IMG/VR virus record: IMGVR_UViG_3300047320_000119
Span: 1-41,156 of that record
Source: a virus
Strand: one strand, 5' to 3'
DNA: 41,156 nt
Below the pieces are notes generated by a model that searched no databases, was not told the origin of the DNA, and saw only the letters and a program-made list of their open reading frames with translations. The position numbers and the translations under genes were made by a program. Shown here one piece after another: positions 1 through 7,108 of this stretch. Within the stretch, counting starts at the first letter, position 1; every line of letters begins with the position of its first letter.

Positions 1-127
1 CCCTCGTTGTCCCTCGTTGTCCCTCGAGCGGCTCTGAACTAGCACATTCCTGAAGGCCCACCTATTTCAAACTTGCTTTGGCATTTTACATAATAAACAC
101 TATACTATTGGTATTGACAAAACCATT
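1..127. repeat. Terminal direct repeat, left copy
   Basis: Identical to 41030-41156. A 127-base exact overlap equals a common maximum assembler k-mer, so this is most simply the closing overlap of a circular contig and not a biological terminal redundancy. The circle is then about 41,029 bp. The repeat starts inside the TTGTCCC array that continues from 40770-41052 and contains the promoter of the first gene. Confidence 0.95.
78..106 (+). promoter_or_regulatory. Promoter of the Mor-like activator gene
   Basis: TTGGCA (78-83), a 17-bp spacer and TATACT (101-106) form a good sigma70-type promoter. Its start point would be near 113, about 20 bases before the activator reading frame. The same sequence appears again at the right end because the element is circular. 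Confidence 0.6.
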
Positions 128-133
128 GGAGCT

Positions 134-577
134 GTGTTGCAGCCACCCCTGCCCGATTCAGTTCAGGAAATCGCTGACGTTATTGGTCGCGAGCGTGCGC
201 TGCTGCTCATCGGCCGCCTGCCTCGGTACTCATGCAGAGGAGCCACGAACCGTGTGCTGCTGTATGTGCCGAAGCTGGCGAATCTCACTGCAGACCACAA
301 ACTGGTCGGCATTCTGGGCCGGAGCGACGCAGAGAGGCTTTGTCGGGTGTTCGGTGGCGAGACTTTGAAGCCGGCGAACTGCGCGTTTATCTACAAGCGA
401 TACCGCGACTCGCAGATTGTGCGTCTGGCAAACGAAGGATTGGATTCACCCCGCATCTCTGAACTCATGAACGTCAGCGCGTCGCAAGTGCGCCTCATTC
501 TGCAACGCGCGCGTGCGCGTATCTCGCAGGAGGACTCGCGAAGCGGTGTTGACGAGAATGGGCCGTATACCACCTAA
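134..577 (+). CDS. Mor/C-family transcription activator
   Basis: A 147-aa protein resembling the Mor/C activators of Mu-like phages, which turn on middle or late phage promoters as DNA-binding dimers. The N-terminal part (residues about 7-45) has the usual acidic helix pattern around EIADVIG and a segment ending in YVPK. The C-terminal part (about 88-130) carries the basic helix-turn-helix, with RDSQIVRLANEG followed by ISELMNVSASQVRLIL. It is the first gene after the control region and is directly followed by lysis and terminase genes, as expected for the late switch. The listed start is GTG at 134; TTG at 137 has a better-spaced GGAG. Its 3' end holds the first copy of the repeated late-region motif. 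Confidence 0.75.
   Translation: MLQPPLPDSVQEIADVIGRERALLLIGRLPRYSCRGATNRVLLYVPKLANLTADHKLVGILGRSDAERLCRVFGGETLKPANCAFIYKRYRDSQIVRLANEGLDSPRISELMNVSASQVRLILQRARARISQEDSRSGVDENGPYTT
519..534 (+). promoter_or_regulatory. Late-region repeated motif, copy 1
   Basis: GTATCTCGCAGGAGGA, inside the 3' end of the activator gene and 59 bp before the first lysis gene. It matches four other plus-strand copies (4839, 7698, 11579, 17642), two of them intergenic. The function is inferred only: a late promoter or activator site, or an RNA-level element. Confidence 0.5.
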
Positions 578-593
578 CACTGAAATAGCAACA

Positions 594-851
594 ATGGAAC
601 ACCAACCCGATAACACTTTTCTCGGCGCCAAGCTCGTTTCAGCCTGGTTCGCAGTCGGTATCTCTTCATGGTCCGATTTCGCGGCTTTCTGCGCCGCGGG
701 CTACACCATCATGCTCGGCGCCCACTTTCTGTGGGTTCACGGCCTTCGACAGTTTTTCGTCAATCGCGGCCTCCTGAAACCGCTCACGCCTGTAGAGAAA
801 CAAGCCGTCGAGCAAGAGAAAAAGGAAGAAGACAATGAGCTCCCTCTTTAA
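594..851 (+). CDS. Putative holin
   Basis: An 85-aa small membrane protein at the head of the lysis cassette. Hydrophobic stretches lie at residues about 10-25 and 28-48, followed by a charged C-terminal tail rich in E and K (residues 65-83), the usual holin layout. ATG at 594 is preferred over the upstream in-frame start at 513 because that extension overlaps the activator gene out of frame and reads as shadow. The function rests on position and topology only; an antiholin or a phage-encoded membrane anchor is possible. Confidence 0.6.
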   Translation: MEHQPDNTFLGAKLVSAWFAVGISSWSDFAAFCAAGYTIMLGAHFLWVHGLRQFFVNRGLLKPLTPVEKQAVEQEKKEEDNELPL

Positions 852-1017
852 GCACGCAATGGGCATCCTGGCCCTGGCTATCGTCATTACGGCCTTCCTG
901 TTGATTCTCTTCGTCGACCGCGGATGCTGGCTCGCTTTTGATGCCGTCATGGTTCTCGCGTGCGGCGCCGATTTCATGACCTACGCGCGGAGTATCCATC
1001 GTGGAGCTCAAGTTTAA
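835..1017 (+). CDS. Second small membrane protein, holin/antiholin candidate
   Basis: A 60-aa protein with a long hydrophobic segment at residues about 8-27 and a second weaker one at about 32-47. It overlaps the end of the 85-aa gene by 17 bases and is followed at once by another small membrane protein and the endolysin. Having several short membrane proteins before a SAR endolysin fits a holin or pinholin plus antiholin arrangement. I cannot say from sequence which one is the hole former. Confidence 0.6.
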   Translation: MSSLFKHAMGILALAIVITAFLLILFVDRGCWLAFDAVMVLACGADFMTYARSIHRGAQV

Positions 1018-1156
1018 GCGCGCTATGCAAGGGCTGCTCATCGCCCTCACCATCGCATACTCAATCGCATCAGCTATGTCACCGAAGAGCGCTGATGCTG
1101 ACTCGCATACGACGTCCGGTCCCGGCACGTTTTTCCTGCTGGTCGCGACGCTCTGA
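1001..1156 (+). CDS. 51-aa membrane peptide resembling the endolysin N-terminus
   Basis: A short gene starting with GTG at 1001, eight bases after GGAG, and ending TGA at 1154-1156. It encodes a cytoplasmic basic start (MELKFKRA), a hydrophobic segment at residues about 10-25, a polar middle and a second hydrophobic end at about 43-51. Its first bases, GTGGAGCTCAAGTTTAAG, closely match the start of the endolysin gene (GTGCAACTCAAATTTAAG; MQLKFKPS). It therefore looks like a duplicated endolysin signal-anchor start that was kept alone. It may modulate lysis timing, but that is inference. Confidence 0.5.
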   Translation: MELKFKRAMQGLLIALTIAYSIASAMSPKSADADSHTTSGPGTFFLLVATL

Positions 1157-1165
1157 GGTTGAATC

Positions 1166-1651
1166 GTGCAACTCAAATTTAAGCCCAGCGCCAAGCTCAT
1201 TGCTATCGTAGGAGCAAGCGCAGCAGCAATCCTCACCGCAACCGTTCCGCAGCACGAAGGCGTGAAGCTCACCGGCTATCGCGACCCTGTAGGCATTGCG
1301 ACGTCATGCGTGGGCCACACGGGCGCTGATGCAGTCGTCGGAAAGAGCTATACGGTTGATGAGTGCCAGACGACGCTCAACGCCGACCTGGAGAAGCACG
1401 CGGCCGGCGTCATGGCCTGCATCCACAAACCGATGACGGATGGCGAGAAAGCGGCGTTTTCGAGTTTCGCATTCAACGTCGGCGTCGCGAAGTTCTGCGG
1501 CTCTGGGATGGCTCGCAAAGCCAATGCCGGCGACATGAAAGGCGCCTGCGCTGAGCTCAGCAAATGGGTCTATGCCGGCAACAAGGTGTTGCCGGGCCTC
1601 GTTAAACGTCGCGCCGATGAGCGCGCAATCTGTGAAGGGAAGTCGCAATGA
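1166..1651 (+). CDS. SAR-type endolysin, GH24 lysozyme family
   Basis: A 161-aa muramidase related to P1 Lyz and P21 R. It hydrolyses the MurNAc-GlcNAc bond of peptidoglycan. Residues about 9-27 form a weakly hydrophobic, Ala/Gly-rich signal-anchor-release segment, so export would be Sec dependent and activation would follow release from the membrane. The GH24 triad is visible as E31, D40 and T46 with the standard spacing (E-8-D-5-T). Start GTG at 1166 follows TGAGG. The 3' end overlaps the Rz start by four bases. Several Cys residues (C48, C68, C84, C110) could take part in the disulfide switching known for SAR endolysins. Confidence 0.9.
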   Translation: MQLKFKPSAKLIAIVGASAAAILTATVPQHEGVKLTGYRDPVGIATSCVGHTGADAVVGKSYTVDECQTTLNADLEKHAAGVMACIHKPMTDGEKAAFSSFAFNVGVAKFCGSGMARKANAGDMKGACAELSKWVYAGNKVLPGLVKRRADERAICEGKSQ

Positions 1652-2175
1652 ACAAGTACCTCATCATCGCCGCAGCCGTTGCCAGTATTGGCCTCGCTGT
1701 AGGCGCATACGAGTTTGGTGTTCACGTCGAGCACCAGGCCCGCCTGGCCGAAGTGACTGGCCTGAAGACAGAGGCTGCGCTGTCGCTCGCAGCCGCAAAC
1801 AAATCCGCTGCTGATGCACAGCAAGCGGCCCGTGACATCGAAGCAAAGCGTGTTGCGGATATGTCCGCTATCGACACGCAATACCAAACGGAGTTGAACA
1901 ATGCGAAAGCTGATGCTGACAACACTATCGCTGGCCTGCGCGCTGGCACTCTCAGCGTGCGCAGCAGGCTCACCTGCCCTCGCCCCGGCCTGTCCGGCAC
2001 CGGTACCAGCACCACGCCTGGCGCCAGTGCCAGCAGCGCTGCTGACGCCAGTGCCTACGGACTTCAAGACGAAGATGTTGAGTTTCTGTTGCGAGAAGCC
2101 GACCGCGCCGACGCAGTAACGCTGCAGCTGCGTGCCCTGCAGGACGTCGTCAGGCAGGAACGCGAGGGGCAGTGA
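1648..2175 (+). CDS. Rz: Rz-like inner-membrane spanin
   Basis: A 175-aa protein with an N-terminal transmembrane anchor (residues about 4-22) and a long helical periplasmic region rich in A, E, K and Q (about 35-100 and 140-175). This is the standard i-spanin form that joins inner and outer membranes for the last step of lysis. The middle (about 105-135) is low complexity (G, S, T, P) because the out-of-frame lipoprotein gene is nested there. It overlaps the endolysin end by ATGA. Confidence 0.8.
   Translation: MNKYLIIAAAVASIGLAVGAYEFGVHVEHQARLAEVTGLKTEAALSLAAANKSAADAQQAARDIEAKRVADMSAIDTQYQTELNNAKADADNTIAGLRAGTLSVRSRLTCPRPGLSGTGTSTTPGASASSAADASAYGLQDEDVEFLLREADRADAVTLQLRALQDVVRQEREGQ
1901..2119 (+). 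CDS. Rz1: Rz1-like outer-membrane lipoprotein spanin
   Basis: A 72-aa protein wholly nested in another frame of the Rz-like gene, the usual Rz/Rz1 arrangement. It has a signal peptide and a lipobox LSAC, with the lipidated Cys at about residue 20. The mature part is very rich in Pro and Ala (about 25-50), as in known o-spanins. It would pair with the inner-membrane spanin across the periplasm. Confidence 0.8.
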   Translation: MRKLMLTTLSLACALALSACAAGSPALAPACPAPVPAPRLAPVPAALLTPVPTDFKTKMLSFCCEKPTAPTQ

Positions 2176-2417
2176 TAGAAAACGCCTATGAATCGCGCGA
2201 TGTATCGCATCAAATGCTATTTGAGTCAACAGAAATGCACCAATACAGTGCTAAAACTGTTCAAAAATGGGCATAGCGATAGGTAATCTCAATCGCGCGG
2301 GTCCTTCCCATAGGGGGGCGGGTAGTGAGGCCCGACGACTCGCCAGGGCCCATATCTGCGTGATTTTTTCAAAATTTGACTTTATTACTACCCCCATAGC
2401 CCTATACCGCGGAACGC
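2176..2417 (+). other. Intergenic gap before the small terminase; cos candidate
   Basis: A 242-bp gap with no supported gene. It holds a G-run with CATAGGGGGGCGGGTAGTGAGG at about 2309-2330 and a distant complement, GGGTAGT (2320-2326) with ACTACCC (2387-2393), then an AT-rich stretch and CCCCCATAGCCCTATACC before the terminase start. Lambda-type phages carry cos just before Nu1, so this is the natural place for the packaging site. No cut site can be read from sequence alone. Confidence 0.35.
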
Positions 2418-2927
2418 ATGATTGTCAACCGAACTGAGCTTGCAAAAGCTTTCAATAAATCGCCTCCGACCATCGACGTCTGGGTCGCTGACGGCTGCCC
2501 TATTCAAAAGAAGAGTAGTAAAGGCGTTGCCGCTGAGTTCGTGCTTCCTGACGTCATCGCCTGGTACACCGCAAAGGCGGTTTCAGTCGCAACCGGCACC
2601 ACTCCGGCAGACGAGTCGGAGCTAAAGCTGCGTCGCCTGAAGGCTGAGACCGAGATTTCGGAGCTCAACCGTGAAAAGACGGAGCTCGACCTGGCGAAAG
2701 CCAAGGGCGAAGTGTCGGCGGTGCGCGACTTCGAGCGCGCGCAGGCCTCAATTTTCGCAACCATCCGCCAGAACGTGCTGATGACTCCGGCCAACGTCGC
2801 ATCGTCGCTGATGGGCTGCACGGACGAATCCGAGTTCAAGCGCGTGATGGTCGCGGCGCTGAAGGAGGCGCTCGAGTCTGCAGCGAATGCTGACATCGAG
2901 CTCGACGACGAAGAAGAAACGACGTGA
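2418..2927 (+). CDS. terS: Terminase small subunit, Nu1-like
   Basis: A 169-aa DNA-recognition subunit of the packaging motor. Residues 1-50 form a winged-helix domain with the Nu1 pattern: start MIVNRTELAKAFN, then TIDVW at about 19 and a DVIAWY motif at about 45. Residues 70-100 are a charged helix (LKLRRLKAETEISELNREK) suited to dimerisation. It overlaps the large subunit start by GTGA, so the two are translationally coupled. Length is close to lambda Nu1 (181 aa). Confidence 0.85.
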   Translation: MIVNRTELAKAFNKSPPTIDVWVADGCPIQKKSSKGVAAEFVLPDVIAWYTAKAVSVATGTTPADESELKLRRLKAETEISELNREKTELDLAKAKGEVSAVRDFERAQASIFATIRQNVLMTPANVASSLMGCTDESEFKRVMVAALKEALESAANADIELDDEEETT

Positions 2928-4951
2928 AAGTAACAAACCAGTTCTCCAATCCGCTTGCCGTTCTCGCCTCGCTGCGGAACGCGCTGAAGCAGCTCAAGCC
3001 GCCTCCGGACATTGCGCCGTCGAAGTGGGCGGAGGATAACGTCTGGATTCCAGAAGGCAACGCGAAGCCAGGCAAGCTGCGCTTCACCAACGCGCCATAT
3101 CAGCGCGGGATGCTCGACGTCATCAAAGAGCCCGGCGTGTACCGAGTGACGTACATGACTGGCGCCCAGCTGGGCAAGACGACCGTGCAGCAGTGTGTGA
3201 CGGGCTACTTCATCGCGCACGAACCGCGCTCGCAGATGTTCGTGCAGCCCAGCCAAGGCGACGTGCAGACGTTTTTGGAAACGAAGCTGCGGCCGATGCT
3301 CGAGTCGAATCCTACCATCCGCGAAAAGATGGCGAAGCCGCGCGGGCGCGACGGCGTGAACAACAGCCGCATCATCAGTTTCATGGGCGGCTTCCTGATG
3401 TTCGCCTGGGCGGGCTCGACGAAGACCCTCCGCGGCCGCAGTGCGCCAATCATCCAGGCCGATGAAATCAACGGCTTCGAGACCACCGCCGAAGGTGACC
3501 CGGGCGAGCTCATCGCGCAGCGCGCGGCGTCGTTCGGCGACCAGGCTCTGCGCACGGAAAGTTCCACGCCGACAGAGAAAGGCGGCCGCATCGACAAGGC
3601 ATTTTACGAAGGCGACCAACGCCGGTACTACGTGCCCTGCCCGCACTGCGACGCGCCCCAATATTTGCGCTGGGAAAACGTCATGTGGACCGGCCGGCGG
3701 TCTACCGGCATCGAGGATTACGCGAAGGACCAAAACCGCGCTGACGAACACAATCCGCTCGACGCGCAGTACATGTGCGAAGCGTGCGGCGTGGGCTGGA
3801 GTGACGCTGAGCGCAAGGCCGCCATTCGTGCGGCTGAAGCTGCCGGCCACGGCTGGAAGGCTGCGAAGCCGTTCAAAGGCCACGCTTCGTTCCACGCGCC
3901 GGAGCTGCTGTCGACGTTCCGCGACATGAGCAAAATCGTCCAGTCCTACCTGGACAAAATCGCGCTCGACGACATGCGCTCGTTCGTGAACGTGTCGCTG
4001 GGCGAGCCGTATGAGGTCGAAGGCGACAAAGCGGACCCGAACAAGCTGATGGCCCGCCGCGAGGTCTACAAGGCCCAGGTACCGATGGGCGCGGTGTACG
4101 CCACTGCAGGCATCGACGCGCAGGCCGACCGGTTGGAAGTTGAGCGCGTGGGCTGGGGCATTAACGAAGAGTCCTGGCGCATCGACTACAAAGTGCTGTG
4201 GGGCGATACGCTCCTGCCGGAAGTCTGGATTGAGCTCGAGGACTACCTGAACGAAGAGCTCCAGCACGAATCTGGCGCAGTCATGCGCGTCCGTGCGGCC
4301 TGCGTCGACACGGGTGGCCAGGCTGGCCACGATGCGGTGGTTCACGACTGGCTTCGCGGCAAGACGGGGCGCGGCATTTTTGGTATCAAGGGCACGCCAG
4401 GCTGGGGCAAGGGCGTTATCGGCACGATTATGCGCAAGCAGCAGGGTAAGAACGCCCGGAAAGTTGACGTGTACCCAGTCTACGGCGACGAGGCGAAGCT
4501 TCTCATCATGCGCCGCCTGGCGATGGAGGCTCCCGGGCCGGGCTTTTGCCACTTCGACGAGGACGCTGACGAAGAATATTTCGCGCAGCTCACTTCCGAA
4601 AAGCTCGTTACGCACTATACGAAAGGGTTCCCGGTGCGAAAGTGGTGCAAACCGCCGAAGGCGCGCAACGAAGCGCTCGACTGCCGCGTGTACGCGTATG
4701 CGGCGCTGAAAATCATGCGTCCGGACCTGAAAAGGCTCACCGAACGCATAGCAGGCGCCGAATACACCCCGCCAAAGCAGCTTGTGAAGCCCAGGAAGGC
4801 TCCAGAACCGGCTCCAGCGGCCGCTGAGGTACCCACGCCTATCTCGCAGGGGGAACGCCCGGTTAAGGCCCCGGAGAATGTGCCTATTGTCCGGTCCAAG
4901 CGCCTCACTGCCCGTAATGGCGGCGGTGGAAATTGGGCCACACGCTGGTAA
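2924..4951 (+). CDS. terL: Terminase large subunit, lambda gpA-like
   Basis: A 675-aa packaging ATPase and nuclease of the lambda gpA family. The N-terminal half is the ATPase, with the nucleotide-binding loop MTGAQLGKTT at residues about 78-87. A zinc-ribbon-like segment has CPHC near 240 and CEAC near 286. The C-terminal half is the nuclease that cuts cos. Start is GTG at 2924, overlapping the small-subunit stop. The last 60 residues are Pro/Ala rich and include PISQGE, encoded by the second copy of the repeated late motif (4839-4854). Confidence 0.92.
   Translation: MKVTNQFSNPLAVLASLRNALKQLKPPPDIAPSKWAEDNVWIPEGNAKPGKLRFTNAPYQRGMLDVIKEPGVYRVTYMTGAQLGKTTVQQCVTGYFIAHEPRSQMFVQPSQGDVQTFLETKLRPMLESNPTIREKMAKPRGRDGVNNSRIISFMGGFLMFAWAGSTKTLRGRSAPIIQADEINGFETTAEGDPGELIAQRAASFGDQALRTESSTPTEKGGRIDKAFYEGDQRRYYVPCPHCDAPQYLRWENVMWTGRRSTGIEDYAKDQNRADEHNPLDAQYMCEACGVGWSDAERKAAIRAAEAAGHGWKAAKPFKGHASFHAPELLSTFRDMSKIVQSYLDKIALDDMRSFVNVSLGEPYEVEGDKADPNKLMARREVYKAQVPMGAVYATAGIDAQADRLEVERVGWGINEESWRIDYKVLWGDTLLPEVWIELEDYLNEELQHESGAVMRVRAACVDTGGQAGHDAVVHDWLRGKTGRGIFGIKGTPGWGKGVIGTIMRKQQGKNARKVDVYPVYGDEAKLLIMRRLAMEAPGPGFCHFDEDADEEYFAQLTSEKLVTHYTKGFPVRKWCKPPKARNEALDCRVYAYAALKIMRPDLKRLTERIAGAEYTPPKQLVKPRKAPEPAPAAAEVPTPISQGERPVKAPENVPIVRSKRLTARNGGGGNWATRW
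4839..4854 (+). promoter_or_regulatory. Late-region repeated motif, copy 2
   Basis: CTATCTCGCAGGGGGA within the 3' end of the large terminase gene, 100 bp before the next gene. It shares GCCTAT-TCGCAGG with the other copies. Because copies 4 and 5 are noncoding, the conservation is more likely to act at DNA or RNA level than in the protein. Confidence 0.5.
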
Positions 4952-4954
4952 CAG

Positions 4955-5497
4955 ATGACACAACTCAACTCCACTTTCCATATCCGAGCCCTCGCTGGGT
5001 TCGATTTCGACTACAGCGTGAAGCGAGATGACTATCCGGTCGACAAATGGCAGCTCAGTGCTGTCATTCGCGGCCCGATGGCCATCGACCTAGTTGCCGC
5101 GGTGCAGGGTGAATCGTTCGTGTTTTCCGCGCCGGCATCGACTACCACAACCTGGCTGCCTGGTGAGTATTGGTACAGCCTGCGCGCGACCAACGGCACC
5201 GCTGTTCGGGAGATGGATAGCGGCCGTATGACCGTAAGCCCCGACCTGGCGGCCATGACCGAGCCTTATGACGGCCGCAGCCCGGCGGAACTCGCGCTCG
5301 CATCAATCGAAGCTGTGCTCGCGAAGCGCGCTACGCAGGACCAACAGCGCTATACGATTAATGGGCGTGAGTTGTGGCGCACTCCTATTCCCGAACTGCT
5401 GAAGCTGCGGACCTTCTACGCAGTGCAAGTGAGCCGCGAAAGAGCCAGTAAGAGCGGCAAAAATCGCTTCGGCCGCCCAATTTACGTGAAATTCTAA
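4955..5497 (+). CDS. Head-tail connector, gpW-like C-terminus with extra N-terminal domain
   Basis: A 180-aa protein between terminase and portal, where lambda has the 68-aa gpW joining protein. The last ~75 residues (about 108-180) fit a gpW-like unit: helix SPAELALASIEAVLAKR, a central NGREL turn and helix PELLKLRTFYAVQV. The first ~100 residues look like a beta-rich, Ig-like domain (repeated aromatic/hydrophobic strands, WLPGEYWYSLRA). It therefore reads as a connector fused to a possible surface or structural domain. The stop overlaps the portal start. The family call is inference from pattern and position. Confidence 0.6.
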   Translation: MTQLNSTFHIRALAGFDFDYSVKRDDYPVDKWQLSAVIRGPMAIDLVAAVQGESFVFSAPASTTTTWLPGEYWYSLRATNGTAVREMDSGRMTVSPDLAAMTEPYDGRSPAELALASIEAVLAKRATQDQQRYTINGRELWRTPIPELLKLRTFYAVQVSRERASKSGKNRFGRPIYVKF

Positions 5498-7059
5498 TGA
5501 AACTGCCATTCTTTAACGGTCGTCGCAACGAGCAACCGAAGCCTGCGCGGGCAAAGCGCAACTTCATTCCCTCGCTCGCTCAGAACCTCAAGAATAGCGT
5601 CGCTGGCATGTTCAAGTCGTCGTATGCCGACGCAATGGACGGCTGGGGCACGATTCCGACATCGCCGGACCAATTCATCGCCATGCGCCAGCCGGCGCTT
5701 GTCGCGCGCTCGCGTGAGCAGTGGTCGAATAACGACTACGTGCACGCGTTCGTTCGCAAGTGCGGTCAGAACATCGTCGGCAGCAACGGCGTCGTCATGC
5801 AGGGAAAGGTTGCTCTCGCAAACGGCAAGCCCGACGCGAATGCCAACAATGCCCTCGAAGACGCCTTCAAGTGCTGGGCTGAGCCGGACAACTGCGATGT
5901 GACGGGCGAATCGTCATGGCGTGAGCTGCAGGTAATGGCGGTCGAGCACGCGGCACGCGACGGTGAGTTCATTTTCCGAAAGGTCTTCGGTGAGTCGGCA
6001 GGCAAGTTCGGCTTCGCGCTGCAGGCCATCGACCCTATCCGTCTGCCCGTTCAGTATGAGGCGGGCACCTACGGCGAAAGCGGAAATTTCATCCGCCAGG
6101 GCGTCGAGTTCACGAAGTACGGAAAGCCGGTTGCGTATCACTTCACGTCGCTCGACGAGTGGGACTCGTACTGGTACAGCATCAACGGCAAGGGCTACGT
6201 TCGCGTGCCGGCCGAAGAGATTATTCACGGATTTGTGAAGGGAATGGCTGGGCAGCGCCGCGGTATTCCTTGGACGGCTACAAGCTTGTTCCGCCTGCAT
6301 CACTTGCAGGGCTTCGAAGACGCAGCTGTGCAGAATGCGCGCGCGTCGGCGTCGAAAATGGGCTTTTTCGAGCCGGATAAGGACCTCGCGCAGAACGATG
6401 ACGACGCAGATTATGACTTAACAATCAACGCTGAGCCGCTGTCGTTTCACACGTTGCCTCCCGGCTACAAGCTTGCCGAGTGGTCGCCGAACTACCCGTC
6501 TGGTGAGTTTGCAGTTTTTCACAAAGCGATGCTTCGTGGCTCTGCGGCTGGCATGGGCGTGGGCTACAACGAGCTGTCGGGTGACCTCGAAGGCGCGAAC
6601 CTGTCGACTATGCGCACAGCTGCTGTGACCGAGCGTGAGTTGTGGAAAGACCGCCAGATGTGGCTCATCGAGAAGCTGTGCATTCCGGTGTATCGCGAGT
6701 GGCTGAAGCATGCCCTGCTCCGCGGTCTCATCGCCGGAAAGAACGGCAAGCCGCTGCCTCCGGCAAAAATCGCTGCGTATCAGGACGTGCATTTCCAAGG
6801 CCGTCGCTGGACCTGGATGGACCCGCTGAAGGAAGCGACCGCGAACGTTCTGGAAATCCAGACCGGTATCAAGTCGCCGTCGGCGGTTATCCGTGAGCAA
6901 GGCAAGGACCCGGACGACGTTTACCGTGAAATCGCGCAGGACATGCAGCGGATGAAGGAAGCCGGTATTCCGGAGAACGTCATCCAGAAGATTTTCGGCC
7001 TTCCGCTGGCACCGATTGACCCTAACGCAATCATCGCCGGCACTCAATCCGACGACTAA
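5497..7059 (+). CDS. Portal protein, lambda gpB-like
   Basis: A 520-aa portal forming the dodecameric DNA channel at one capsid vertex. The sequence follows the lambda portal family: an N-terminal SREQWSNNDYVHAFVRKCGQNIVG segment at about 69-92, a central LQAIDPIRLPVQYE region, and a conserved GVGYNELSGDLEGANLSTMR segment near 350-370. Its start overlaps the upstream connector stop by one base. A 49-bp gap with an AAGGAG site precedes the capsid gene. Confidence 0.92.
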   Translation: MKLPFFNGRRNEQPKPARAKRNFIPSLAQNLKNSVAGMFKSSYADAMDGWGTIPTSPDQFIAMRQPALVARSREQWSNNDYVHAFVRKCGQNIVGSNGVVMQGKVALANGKPDANANNALEDAFKCWAEPDNCDVTGESSWRELQVMAVEHAARDGEFIFRKVFGESAGKFGFALQAIDPIRLPVQYEAGTYGESGNFIRQGVEFTKYGKPVAYHFTSLDEWDSYWYSINGKGYVRVPAEEIIHGFVKGMAGQRRGIPWTATSLFRLHHLQGFEDAAVQNARASASKMGFFEPDKDLAQNDDDADYDLTINAEPLSFHTLPPGYKLAEWSPNYPSGEFAVFHKAMLRGSAAGMGVGYNELSGDLEGANLSTMRTAAVTERELWKDRQMWLIEKLCIPVYREWLKHALLRGLIAGKNGKPLPPAKIAAYQDVHFQGRRWTWMDPLKEATANVLEIQTGIKSPSAVIREQGKDPDDVYREIAQDMQRMKEAGIPENVIQKIFGLPLAPIDPNAIIAGTQSDD

Positions 7060-7108
7060 TTTTCGCCCTGAGGATTTAGGAATCCTCACTTAAATACAAG
7101 GAGTTTTT

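Noticed and set aside
1-127. Terminal direct repeat considered as phage terminal redundancy or att sites
   Set aside because: The length is exactly 127, a standard assembler k-mer. It cuts through a repeat array and a promoter, and there is no integrase. Circular contig closure is simpler.
2504-4981. 825-aa open frame on the minus strand over the terminase genes
   Set aside because: It lies antisense to well-supported Nu1- and gpA-like genes. Its composition (Arg, Ala, His and Val-rich, no domains) is that of a GC-rich shadow frame.
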